Positions 28,978-39,400 of a DNA stretch of 64,000 nt are shown here, piece by piece; the first letter of the stretch is position 1, and each line of letters starts with the position of its first letter. The notes under the pieces are model-generated. The model saw nothing but the letters and a program-made list of their open reading frames with translations. It had not been told where the DNA came from and searched no databases. The stretch covers positions 248,001 to 312,000 of the forward strand of contig JBAJFE010000057.1 in the NCBI GenBank assembly GCA_037903355.1. Direction: 5' to 3'. Origin of the DNA: Trichuris trichiura (taxonomy: Eukaryota; Nematoda; Enoplea; Trichinellida; Trichuridae). Both the position numbers and the translations under genes were made by a program.

Positions 28978-31960
28978 TGCCTAATGACTTCTGTTGCCTT
29001 TTTTGACCGTTACGAGCGGAAGTGCCGGTGTTTTTGGGTTTTGAAAATTCTGATAATAAAATAAACGACTTTTCTTGGCTTTGAACGGAATTACAGAAGA
29101 CCATAAAAAGCAATCGCTGGAATATTTACTTCCCCGTCCGTTCTTATTCCGTATGTGCATTGTTTGACCTAACGTAACCATTTCAACACCTGCACAGTGT
29201 TTGTATGACAAAATTGCTGTCGCTTCCCAGCTTGCAACCACGAAAAGCTCCGAAGGCTCTTTGAAAAGCAGTGTTTATTTGCCATTACGTTAATATTTTG
29301 ATAAGCTTTTAAGGCTGTTTGAATTTAGATCGTTTTCAAACCGCTAAGCAATGTACGGCAAATAAACCGGCGAAAATTTCAGTTCGTTAGGATTCAATTG
29401 CGTATTGTAACTGTGTACGTTAGCTTCTATGGCGGCTAAAGCCAACAGGGCAAATGCATCTAAAGTTGTTCGATTGAAAATTTTTCTTCTTCTCAATAAG
29501 TAAGCGTTACGCCGCACTATTTCTTAGCTTCGAAAAATTGTACTGGTTCAGTCTTCGCATACCTCACGGCTTTTACAAGCGTTAGCTTCAGTCGTGCATC
29601 CTAATTTCATTGCAATATGCTCAGGCAACAATAGCTACCTGCGAACTATTAATTACTGTACTTCTTCATTCCGTTTTTATTTCGTTCAACGTTTAGGTCG
29701 ATGCTTTCGGCAAATTTCTTTTGTTAAATGCAGTGGTCGTATGTCCTTAAGTTTTAAACCGTTTGGTAAAGACTAATTACGCTTATTTCTTGTTTGAGAT
29801 TCTTGGGCACGTAGCATACAGATTTCGTGAATGTAGTTGTTCATTAGCGTGTGTTTTTGTTTAGTGGTTGTACATTATATTGTACTCCCAACGAAATGGA
29901 CGAGAAAGAATGAGATCCCATTTGTACCGCGCGTAGGCAGTCAAAATTTGCAAGAGATAGCTGCCTACGCGCGGCACCTTTCTTCCTTTGCGTGAAGATT
30001 TCCTTTTTGTAAAATTAATCCAGAAATCCTAGTTCACTTTTCTCGCGTTGTTTCTTTTTCTGAGTGAGGTTCAATTGGTTTTAGCAAAAAAACACATTTA
30101 CTCTTCAAAGGGACTTACTGTTCTTCCAGCCGTAAGAACGGTCCGACTTTTTAGCATTTGTCAATACGGAAAATAAAAAAAAGAAATTTTGATCCAGCGC
30201 GTCGCGTTTGTCGCAAAAAGACATTTTCAGCATCTCTTCTTTACCTCCGATTGTTTGTGCGTTTACCCGAGACTTAGTGTGTTTCCACAAGTTCAACTTC
30301 GTCCGCTTGCCTTGAATAACTGTCAGATTAAGGGAAAGGCCTCTTTTTCGTTGGTTAAACGTTTATCAATTTGTAATCCGGTCTTATGTTCATTGCTTGC
30401 CGACGACATCTATAGGCATCTGGAAAAGGCGTGACAATTTCTGCGTTGCATTTTCCATTATACGTAATTTTGTTCAAAAGCTGCTGGCGAGAATGAATCC
30501 TTCCATTTCGCTTGCAGCGTTATCTTTTAAATGGAAAATTCCGTCTGCTTATCTTTTAAAAATTGTTAGACACGAAGGCCCACAATGTTACAATCATGAA
30601 GAAGTTTTATCACAAAGTTTGACCATACGCGCTGTACTTAAGGGATAAGCAACAAGCGAATATCTTCGTCCAAATGAGTGAATGATAATTTTCGTTTTTC
30701 CTTTCCGACTTCGCCCCCACAGGTTATTAGATATTGTCGAAATTGTCGGCACGTTAAGCCGATTAGAAACCTTGAAGCTAAAAGCGCCTTCGTTGTTATG
30801 AATATATTTTGAACTTTTCTTGAACAAGGGGCGCGCAGAAGAGCCCTTTTGTACCATTTTTTGTTTTGATGACCACTGGTAATTTTTGGGAAAATTAAGC
30901 CCTTTTATTTCCCATAGGTTTCGAATGCTTAAATGATCCGTTGTCGGCCGAAAGCGTGAATGTGAGTGCATACGCGTGTTGGGATTCAGTTAACAGTGTA
31001 CTTTGTTATTTGTACTTATTTCTAGCCGGGATTCCGAATTTTTCGGATTCCGATTTTTGATATCTCACGTGTTGTTAACAAAGACGCTCATGCGGTTAGT
31101 GAGGCTCATGTTCAGATGCAAATAACTCTTTTTCATTGATTTCAATATTTGCTTGCATTGCGCCTGACGAAGAAATGGTTTCTTTAATTTTCCTTAAACT
31201 AAAATGGGCTTTGTGGTATAATATGCGGGGCTGTAGTCATCGTCTCAAGCAGGTTTTGCCTTAAGGAAAGTTAAAGAAACCTTTTTCATCAGTTTCAAAC
31301 GCAAATCAAGTAAAAGCAGGTGATGTCTCCCGGGCATACATCTTTAATCGCATAGGCGTTTTCGTTAATAATATGTGATATACCAAAAATTGACTATGGA
31401 GCAGGGGAAAGCAGAAACCAGAATTCCCATTGAAACTAACATTTAAATGTTTAGCAAGAAAACCCAACGTTAACTTAATTCCACCTTGCATATAGACCAT
31501 CGTTCTGGATGTAAAACGTGATAGGTAAGTTCCCGAAGGCTATACAAAATAAAAAGCTTTTAATTTTCTCGGTTGTCATTGAAGGAAAACGTAATTGAAC
31601 TTTCCTTTATTCAATTAAGCGTCTTTTCCGTTTCCGGTCATATATTCAAATTAGTTCCTTAAGTAGCCGCTTAGTTTATCGCCCGACGTTTGGGTGTAAG
31701 TTAAGCAGACGTGGCTGTCCCTTACGCGCGCGCGCGTCTTCAATGTAGTCATTTTGGCTTTGTCTTATTTATGTTCTTCGGTTTTGCAAATAAATTAAGC
31801 GCTTTCAAAGTGAAATACAGATAGAACAAGTTGCTGCACCATCGCGTAGGCAGTGGGTGCGCTCTGCTGCGAGATCATTTGGCATTTAATTAGGACGATT
31901 TTCTTTTTTCCTACTATGTACGGGAATAAAAAAGTTGCCGGCACCTATTAAACTGTTCTA
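28978..31960. other. Region with unresolved coding potential between MCFD2 and PNKP
   Basis: No gene could be identified with confidence. A possible first exon starts at ATG 29431 (MAAKANRANASKVVRL) and ends in a good donor (GTAAGC) near 29501; open stretches at 30400-30648 could be later exons, but I could not join them into one frame. A GC-rich inverted repeat lies at 29924-29977. Confidence 0.3.
29924..29977. repeat. GC-rich inverted repeat, 17-bp arms
   Basis: GTACCGCGCGTAGGCAG (29924-29940) and its complement at 29961-29977 with one mismatch, separated by 20 nt. The word CGCGTAGGCAG also occurs near 31844. Confidence 0.7.
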
Positions 31961-31966
31961 TTGCAG

Positions 31967-33460
31967 ATGTTGCGCAGCCTCCATGGAGAAAACCGCGTTT
32001 TACCCATCAAAGATACTATCGTACTGGGCCGAAATCGGTTGACAAAAATGAAGCATATATCATGTTCACGTAGGCAAATGGAAATTGCTTACGATCTGCC
32101 AACGGACAGTTACCGCGTCAGGCATGTAGGTAGGCACAGATCAGTAGTGGCAGGCAAGTTGATTGCAAAAGGTGACGTGGTAACTTTAAAATCCGGCGAT
32201 GTTTTGGAACTTTTGCCCGGTCGTTGCAAGTTTCGCTTCGAACAAGCAAAGCGGGCTGCTCGTATGCAGACTTCGTTGGACTTTTTCACTTCGCGCAATA
32301 CGGATTTGCTGAAGAATCGCAATTGGGTGAAAAGTCCCGGCCTTTTGGTGTTCACCGTTGGCGACGTGACCGCTTCAAACAAAATAGCCGCTTTCGATTT
32401 GGACGGTACGATAATAAATACAATGTCCGGTCGGGTATATCCAACGGACGCTGCCGATTGGACATTCGCCAACGGAAAAGTCGTCTCGAAGCTGAGGCAA
32501 CTGTCCAAAGATGGCTTCAACGTGGTTATTTTTACAAATCAAAAGGGAATTTCTAGCGGTCGAATGCCCGAAGAGGAATTTCAGTCCAAGTTGGAACGTA
32601 TAGCGAATGTTCTTTGCATACCGTTTGTGTGCTACACTTCAACCCGCGACGACTTTTATCGCAAACCGCGTCTTGGTATGTGGGAGCGCTATTGCGCAAC
32701 GGAAAATTCCAACGCTCAGCTGAACATGAAATGGTCATTTTTTGTTGGAGACGCAGCCGGTCGGCGCGCCGAACTCAATAAGCCCAAGGATCACTCGTGC
32801 GCCGATAGATTGTTCGCTTTGAATGCCGGCTTGCGTTTTCAAACACCCGAAGAGTTTTTCTTGGGTCGTCCACCCGAAACTTACAAAATGCCGGCCTTTA
32901 ATCCAAAAGCTTTGGTCATTAGGTCAATTGAAGAGCTGTTGGAACCGACAGGTTCTCCTTTGATTACCGGTAAACAAGAAGTGATCGTTCTGGTTGGCAT
33001 TCCGGGTTCCGGTAAATCCTACTTTTTTACCAAATACTTAAAACCGCACGGGTTCGTTCATGTCAGTTTGGATATTTTGGCAAACTCCGGCCGATGCATC
33101 GAATACGTTGAAAAGTCGCTTGTACAGGGCAGCAGCATTGCTATCGACAATACGAACGCCGACAAGAAGTCACGTGCAACTTATATTGCTTTGGCTAAAC
33201 GAGCTAACGTCGACTGTAGATGCTTTGTTATGAATGTCACCTTTGAGCACGCCAGGCACAACAACGCTTACAGGAGAATGATTGGAACGGACAAAGCGCA
33301 CAGTAATATCACTGACGTGGTGATGAATACATTCAAAGCTCGCTACGAAGAGCCAACTTTGAATGAAGGTTTTTCAAGCATTGTGAGAGCGAACTTTTTG
33401 CCCGACTTTGACGATCAACGACATCAACAGATTTATCAGATGTATTTGCTCGAACAATGA
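31967..33460 (+). CDS. PNKP: Bifunctional polynucleotide kinase 3'-phosphatase
   Basis: Repairs DNA strand-break ends by removing 3'-phosphates and phosphorylating 5'-OH ends. One uninterrupted exon, 497 aa (human 521). Domains in order: N-terminal FHA-like (LGRNRL...CSRRQMEI, about residues 20-45); HAD phosphatase with nucleophile box AAFDLDGTII near residue 142 plus FTNQKG, RKPRLGMW and FVGDAAGR...SCADRLFALNAGL; kinase with Walker A VGIPGSGKS near residue 343, AIDNTN and a C-terminal EAPTL-like EEPTLNEGFSSI. The ATG follows directly after TTCTATTGCAG, a perfect acceptor, so either a 5' UTR intron or spliced-leader addition is likely. Being intronless is odd beside intron-rich neighbours. 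Confidence 0.96.
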   Translation: MLRSLHGENRVLPIKDTIVLGRNRLTKMKHISCSRRQMEIAYDLPTDSYRVRHVGRHRSVVAGKLIAKGDVVTLKSGDVLELLPGRCKFRFEQAKRAARMQTSLDFFTSRNTDLLKNRNWVKSPGLLVFTVGDVTASNKIAAFDLDGTIINTMSGRVYPTDAADWTFANGKVVSKLRQLSKDGFNVVIFTNQKGISSGRMPEEEFQSKLERIANVLCIPFVCYTSTRDDFYRKPRLGMWERYCATENSNAQLNMKWSFFVGDAAGRRAELNKPKDHSCADRLFALNAGLRFQTPEEFFLGRPPETYKMPAFNPKALVIRSIEELLEPTGSPLITGKQEVIVLVGIPGSGKSYFFTKYLKPHGFVHVSLDILANSGRCIEYVEKSLVQGSSIAIDNTNADKKSRATYIALAKRANVDCRCFVMNVTFEHARHNNAYRRMIGTDKAHSNITDVVMNTFKARYEEPTLNEGFSSIVRANFLPDFDDQRHQQIYQMYLLEQ

Positions 33461-34582
33461 ATATTTTCCGGTCTTATCCCGAATGCGTGTTTTTATTTCG
33501 CCGCTATGCAATTAATACTACAGGCGAAGTGTAGGCGTCTTAACTTTGAATGTCGCCGTATCATGTTTATCCTTTGAAATAACCAATGGTTAATGGCAGT
33601 TGTTCCGCGGGAATAGCTGTTGTCTGCGATCAAGGCTGTTTTGCTTTTTTATTTTAAACTAATGAAACAGCTGACGCTTTGGCGAGTGAAATGGTGAAAC
33701 GCTTAGGAACAAAACTGGAAGTTTGATTATTGGATTTCTCGTGTATGTTTTTGTGACAGACGTTTGAAGCGATGTCCGTTTAATGTTATGGAAAAATGAT
33801 TACGCGGTATTCGAAACTTTCCGTCCCTCCCACAACTTCTTACGCTGAGGACGACAACTGAATACCGCGTTATTCTTTCCATATTTTTAAATGAGCATCA
33901 CCATAAGCATCAGGCTTGAATGAAGATTAAAAGCTTTTTGTAATTTCAATTTCATTAGCATATCAGCTAGCCCAGTGATTCTCAAAGTGGCAATGGGAAA
34001 TTTTAGGGGCCCTTTGGAAGCAAAGGACCTTATGAGAGGGCATCGGAAAGGTCATAATTTTCCTTAGATATTTTTCCATGGGCAGTTCAGCACTGGTCAA
34101 CGCTGAATGCCTATCAAACCCTAAAAAACTGAGGTTAACCTAAGGCTAACCTATTTGTGGAAAGTTAAAAGCAAAACTAGCACGCCGGCTGCTATACTAC
34201 ATAAACGAATGCAGGCTGCTGTTACTATCAGGAAGCATGAGTCAGCGATGCTAGCGTAGGACCTGCGGTGTTGTGCTCTGCTCGAATCAAGGAGATCAGC
34301 GTTGTCATCAGGTACCGTACCATCCCACAACATCTCATGTTGTTTATAAAAGATTTCGAAAAGTGCTACAATCGGAATCTCGTACCAGCCAGCAGTTGAG
34401 GTTCACCCAATATCTGGTTTAATGGGTGAGCTGCGGTTGTTCTCAGTTTCCTGTCGATCAACAATGCTCATTGTGCTGGAGAAATACATCTTTCGGTTCC
34501 GAGCACGTTTAGGGAGAACCAAAACTTCAACTATAACAGCTTAATACGCAGATAAAAAACTTCACACAAAAAAATCACCCTC
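33461..34582. other. Intergenic region with an inverted repeat
   Basis: No gene seen. It holds an inverted repeat (33788-33812 with 33860-33882: ATGGAAA...GCGGTATTC arms, two indel differences, 47-nt spacer) that could be a small MITE. Confidence 0.5.
33788..33882. repeat. Inverted repeat, about 24-bp arms with 47-nt spacer
   Basis: Left arm 33788-33812 and right arm 33860-33882 are reverse complements apart from small differences in an A-rich part. No transposase and no clear target duplication. Confidence 0.6.
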
Positions 34583-34655
34583 TACCGATGGCGGGACTCG
34601 AACCCGCAATCTCCGGCTCCGGAGGCCAGCGCCTTATCCATTAGGCCACATCGGT
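34583..34655 (-). tRNA. tRNA-Arg (anticodon CCG)
   Basis: The minus strand folds as a cloverleaf: acceptor ACCGATG/CATCGGT, D arm GGCCTAATGGATAAGGC, anticodon stem CTGGC/GCCGG with loop CTCCGGA (anticodon CCG), and T arm GCGGGTTCGAGTCCCGC. Length 73 nt with discriminator A, no intron. The D and T arms closely match metazoan tRNA-Arg of the UCG/CCG type. Confidence 0.97.
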
Positions 34656-35711
34656 GGTGTTGCTGTTCCGAAACGCGTTGTTGTAATTCTAAGAACTTTT
34701 CTTTAGACTACGGCCAGCTAATCCAGAGAAAACAATGATAGGTAAGCTTTTCAGTTACTTTTTCATGCATGCTAGAAATGATCAAACAGCTTGGGATGCT
34801 GTGGGTATCAAGCTTTGAGACTCAAAACCAACATAAAACGAAAGCTTACAATACGAAATTCAAAAGAACCAAGACCAAATTAGTCGTTCAAGCTTAAATG
34901 GAGTAACGCTCTCAGCTGTCAAGTAATCTTGTCTTTCGGGAAAGTTACATTGTTTTAGTGCGTACTGCCATCGAACGCAGCGAATGGCCGTCTTGCCGCA
35001 ATGGCAGAGAAATAGCTTCAAGCAATTAACAAATGGTTCCACCGATGCATTCAAGTTTGTTAGTAAAAAGTGACGTTGTAGAGGGACTTTGATACGAAAC
35101 GAGCGTAGCGCAAATCATACCTGCGACGCAAGATCAACTAATAAAAGGAAAAAGACGAATTTAAACAAGGCTTTTCATCTTGTATGCGCTTTCAGCTGTC
35201 GATTATTAGTCCTTCGGGTCAATCGGAAAGGTCTACCACTCCCTTTGACTATTCGGACTAATGTAGTTAATGAATGACCCGAAAAATCTTGAAATTTTTG
35301 TTTTTCTACGTCTTTCGAGACTTTAACAGCGGCACGCTGAACCCATAATAAACGAAATGGAAAGATAAAAAACGGGGAATGGGACAAACTGTTCTTCTAT
35401 TGGATATATTCGTAATCTGACAATTTACTACAGTAATTTTTTGGATTATCAAGTTAGTGCACACGTACACATGCCGGATTAAAAAGATACCTTTTATCTG
35501 ATGTATATAAAGATCTGTATAGATATAAGCCTTTAAAAATTTTTTTGTGATAAATGTTTTGGGGCTGCGCTTGTTCAATCGTCAATGTCGGAACTATTGA
35601 GAAAACGTGGTGGACAGGAATGGCGCATTGAATGCAAACGTTAAAAACATATTACCCTAAAGAGAAAGAATATTGGTTGCGTAAGTCTACCAAAATTTTC
35701 CAGAGCAATTA

Positions 35712-35941
35712 CAGTAGAACCCCCGAAGTTGATCACCCCTATATGTTGACCGCTTTAACCGTGACATAGTAATATGGACGCAATGCTAGTTTGTTCACAG
35801 TAACTTGACCAGTCTGTTGAATGGACAACTTACGGTCTTTCAACTGCAATTTATGCAGCCGAGCCACTTATACCCACAGCCTCCTATGCTGACCAGTTTT
35901 CCCTTGTCCCTTGGGTGGTCAACTTATAGAGGTTCTACTGT
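35712..35941. mobile_element. pogo/Tigger-type MITE (230 bp)
   Basis: Terminal inverted repeats about 28 bp long starting CAGTAGAACC and ending GGTTCTACTG, flanked by TA on both sides (35710-35711, 35942-35943). CAGTAGAACC... with TA target duplication is typical of pogo/Tigger DNA transposons. There is no coding capacity, so it needs a transposase in trans. Internal TTGACCA-like repeats near both ends extend the TIR similarity. Confidence 0.85.
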
Positions 35942-36015
35942 ATATCAAGTTGGGTTTTTCTGTATGCACGCTTCTTTCAAACAAGGTAGCTATTTGCGCT
36001 AATCACTGTTCGCAG

Positions 36016-36252
36016 GCTACGGAAGTCGGTAAATTAGGAAACTCTAAAGACGCTGGAAATATATATCAAAGACATCGTGAATATTTTTGCATGTCAAACG
36101 AGCGCAACATAACAAACCTGCAAAACCTACAGTCCCGTTGGGAAACGTACATCTCTTCAAATTTTGAAATATCTTTGCATGCCGCTGGACCCGGTTGGCA
36201 ATCTTTATGCGAATGTGTGATGTTATTGCTGAGCGCATTGAAGAAAAAATAA
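36016..36252 (+). CDS. Possible terminal exon of an unrecognised gene
   Basis: Open from an acceptor (TTCGCAG) at 36016 to TAA at 36252, 78 aa, followed by AATAAA-like sequence. Composition is protein-like and probably helical (NITNLQNLQSRWETYISS). No family recognised and no upstream exon identified; the MITE lies just upstream. It would be convergent with the Kunitz/lustrin gene, whose stop is at 36471. Confidence 0.35.
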   Translation, partial: ATEVGKLGNSKDAGNIYQRHREYFCMSNERNITNLQNLQSRWETYISSNFEISLHAAGPGWQSLCECVMLLLSALKKK

Positions 36253-36470
36253 ATTTAGCGACAGATAATGCTTCATTCCGTTTCAATAAAAAAATTTTTC
36301 CAGCGCGACAAAGGTGCACAATCGACTCTTGAGGTAATGCTTCAAAAAATGGGCGGAAAGAAACAATGGCGAGAGGTAGTAGGGAGGTAGAGCAAAATTA
36401 ACAGTCCCATTTAAATTCTTCCGGTACGCAGGAATGGCAGTCACGACACCGCACATGTTGTTGAGCCTTT

Positions 36471-39400
36471 TCACGTTTGAGGCGCTTGACATTGACCGTC
36501 GACGTTCTCGTAAGGCACTGGGCACATTTCGGCCACTGCAATCGTTTTTGTTAATCCAAAGCAGCACAACACATTAACAACAGCAGTACTAATCATAACG
36601 AAAATTACAACCGCTAATGTTATTTGGCCCATTGCATACGGCAAGCCGTATGCTAGCTATCTTCGTCGGCTGTCACATTTTTAAAACAGGAAAACAACAG
36701 GTTTCTTATTCTGAAAAATTCATGCTTCGATTTAAATGAACTTAATTATACTTATAGGCTACTGTAGGCGTGGGCCTACTAGCAAAAAAAGTCCTCAGAT
36801 TTTCTCCACTTGCTTTCAACCGCGTTTAAAAAGCTAAAATAAGCTCAACGCAAAGCTTGGTCGCGCTAATGTCTGTCAGGAGTGTTTAACAGATAAAAAA
36901 TTGCTTACCGCATTGGCCGTCTAAGTTCTTCTCTTTGTGCGAACACGCGCATGCACCGTCGTGACAAACAGATTCTTCCCCTGGATTAGGACGGCAGTCG
37001 CTATCCGAAGTACATGGCGAACCAACTGCTACAATATCCAGCAGGGATTATTGAATTGTTGAACAGGTTAAAAAAGGTTACCATTTGGAGTATCATTAAC
37101 GGAAGAAAGAGGTAGAGGTCGATTACGTACATTTGAGGAGCAGCAGAGATAACCAGAACGACCGATAGCCTGGAGACAGGAATGTCCCGTAGGACATCTG
37201 CTGCCCCAAGGTGAGCATGACAAAGGGGTCTTCGTTCCGGGATATATGTAAGGGCGTCCTCTAGGGCACCCTAAAAGAAATCAGGATGTACGAGTTGCCG
37301 CCACGTCATGAAGCTATATGATACCTTCATTAAATTGCGACGTGCCAGGAACTACACCCCTTCCGTCGTAGGCACGACAGCAGTAATACTGACGGTCGGC
37401 TGCTCTGTAGGTGCAACGATAGCCAGGAGGGCAACGAAATCCTGGAACATTGAGCGGGCAGATTCGCGGCTGTCTCGTCATCGGGTCAATAGCCGGCTCT
37501 TGTCCAGCCGGACATACATTTCTGGTCGGTCCAGGGCTACCTCAAAACTTAACCATGGAAAAAACCTTGGCTAGCAACAAGCTGGCTGCCTAGGAAGTCA
37601 TCATGCTATGAGGTTAATCTTCTGCAAGCAACAATTGGGGCAAAAATTTTTACAAGGCAGAAAACTGCTAAAGAAATACCTAGCCATGCAAATAACTTTC
37701 CCTAATATGGGCTGATCTATAGAAGGCCTTTTCCTACTGCACAATTTCTTTATAAGATAGATTCTATTGACCTGCGCGTTTTACCAAAAGCACGACGCGC
37801 TATTGTTAATTGTTCCTGAACTTTTAGCAGAAAAAGAGCGTAGGGCGCTTTAGGTAACCAATGAACAGCCACTATCTTATCCTGCTATCTCAAAGCGTAC
37901 CTGCCCGACTGCAGCAAAAGTAATTCTTCATTGCCGCGCTGTAGGCGCAGTTGTACCCGTTGGGACAACCGCTGCTTGCAGTGCCAAGCAGGCAGGCCAA
38001 TGGCTGACCAGTTGTTGGGTTGTAGAATGGCTGCCTTGGAGGTGGACACGGATTGAACTGTGACGGTATGGAAGGAGGTGGAACTAAAAATCAAACAACG
38101 CTAAAATTCTTATTCCGTCTTGCAACTTTCCTCACCAATATTGACGCTAGAGCAGCAGACGTATCTCGCCTGGCTGCTGTCGTAATGGCAAATGGAGTTG
38201 GGCCCGCAGGAACCAGGCACGTTTGGCGAACAATATCGGCTCGGCTGAACCAGCGTGTAACCGGGCGGGCAATCTGCAAATGATCAATACGTATCAACGT
38301 TGAAACAAAGCAAAATTCTTCCAACATGTTAGCGCCATTTTATTTTTGAATTAGGCTTACCTACCTGAAAATCAAAAAGTCTGTAATTGAATTAACCTGA
38401 ACAAGTTCTGATCCTTTGACATTTGGCAACAGCAGACGAGATTTAAGAGATCACGTACTTAATAATTGATTCAACAAAAACTGATTGGCACTACAGACAT
38501 TAGAAACCTAAAACTGACGCATAACAAAGTGATTTGATCAATCAACTCTAAAACTGAGGAAGGTAAATGACAGCAAGCGGCCGAGACAGCTGAATTCCTT
38601 AAAAAGGCATTAACGCCTGAACTCATTCGTAGATCTTCTTGAGCTGCAGCTGACATCTAAGTACTAGTATTTTGCAGCAAAGCAAAAACCGTATTGCTAA
38701 TCTAAATGCTGCGCCTACTTCCAATCATCGGTTGCCCCGGTGAGAAGCTGCAGCAATAAAAAGAGTTGGATTCGGCGTTCAAGTCGCATGTATATCCCGG
38801 AGGACATCCGGCAACGGTCGAACCTTGCGTGCATACTACGGGTGCGCCTTGGACTCTGTACGGAGTTTTGTTCTGTTCGCATGGATTTCTGGCTGAAGTT
38901 GGAAAGCCTTAAACGATGGGCGCCCGTTTGACCAGCGCTTACCATGATTGGACAAAATGCAACAGTAGCTCTGCTGGAGCATGCTGTTCCTTTGGCAAGT
39001 ATAGCCCGCGGGGCAAACGCTCGGAAAGGCGGTTGGAATACACGTGACCGGCTGGTTGTTTTGTACGAACGGGGCATAGTGAGGAGGGCAAACGTCTAAA
39101 CAAAATTGTTAAGTACTAATTCATGCCATTGTATTAACTTTAGCTTACTTGGAGTGCCGCAGCAGAATCCGGTAGCCGATTGAACACCGCCAACATTGAA
39201 CAAGGTCGTCTGGCACGCATAATTCGCAGGGCAGGTATTCGCCACGCCGGGAGTGCACTGCCGCGGAGTGTTAAGGAACGGCTCCATGTACGGCTCACCT
39301 CCTTGAGGACAATGTACTGAAAAGGACGAGCCATCAACCGATACCTTACTGAAATGGAAAACTGACCCATAGCGGTTCCGCAGCAAAAGCTGTTGGTTGC

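Noticed and set aside
30189..30648. Possible NPRL-like gene from a short helical frame
   Set aside because: The resemblance was limited to a few residues and no flanking exon could be joined, so no product is assigned.
32110..32520. 136-codon minus-strand open frame
   Set aside because: Antisense shadow of the PNKP phosphatase region.
38053..38283. Plus-strand frames across 37300-42900
   Set aside because: Antisense to the Kunitz/lustrin exons, whose minus frames show regular Cys spacing.
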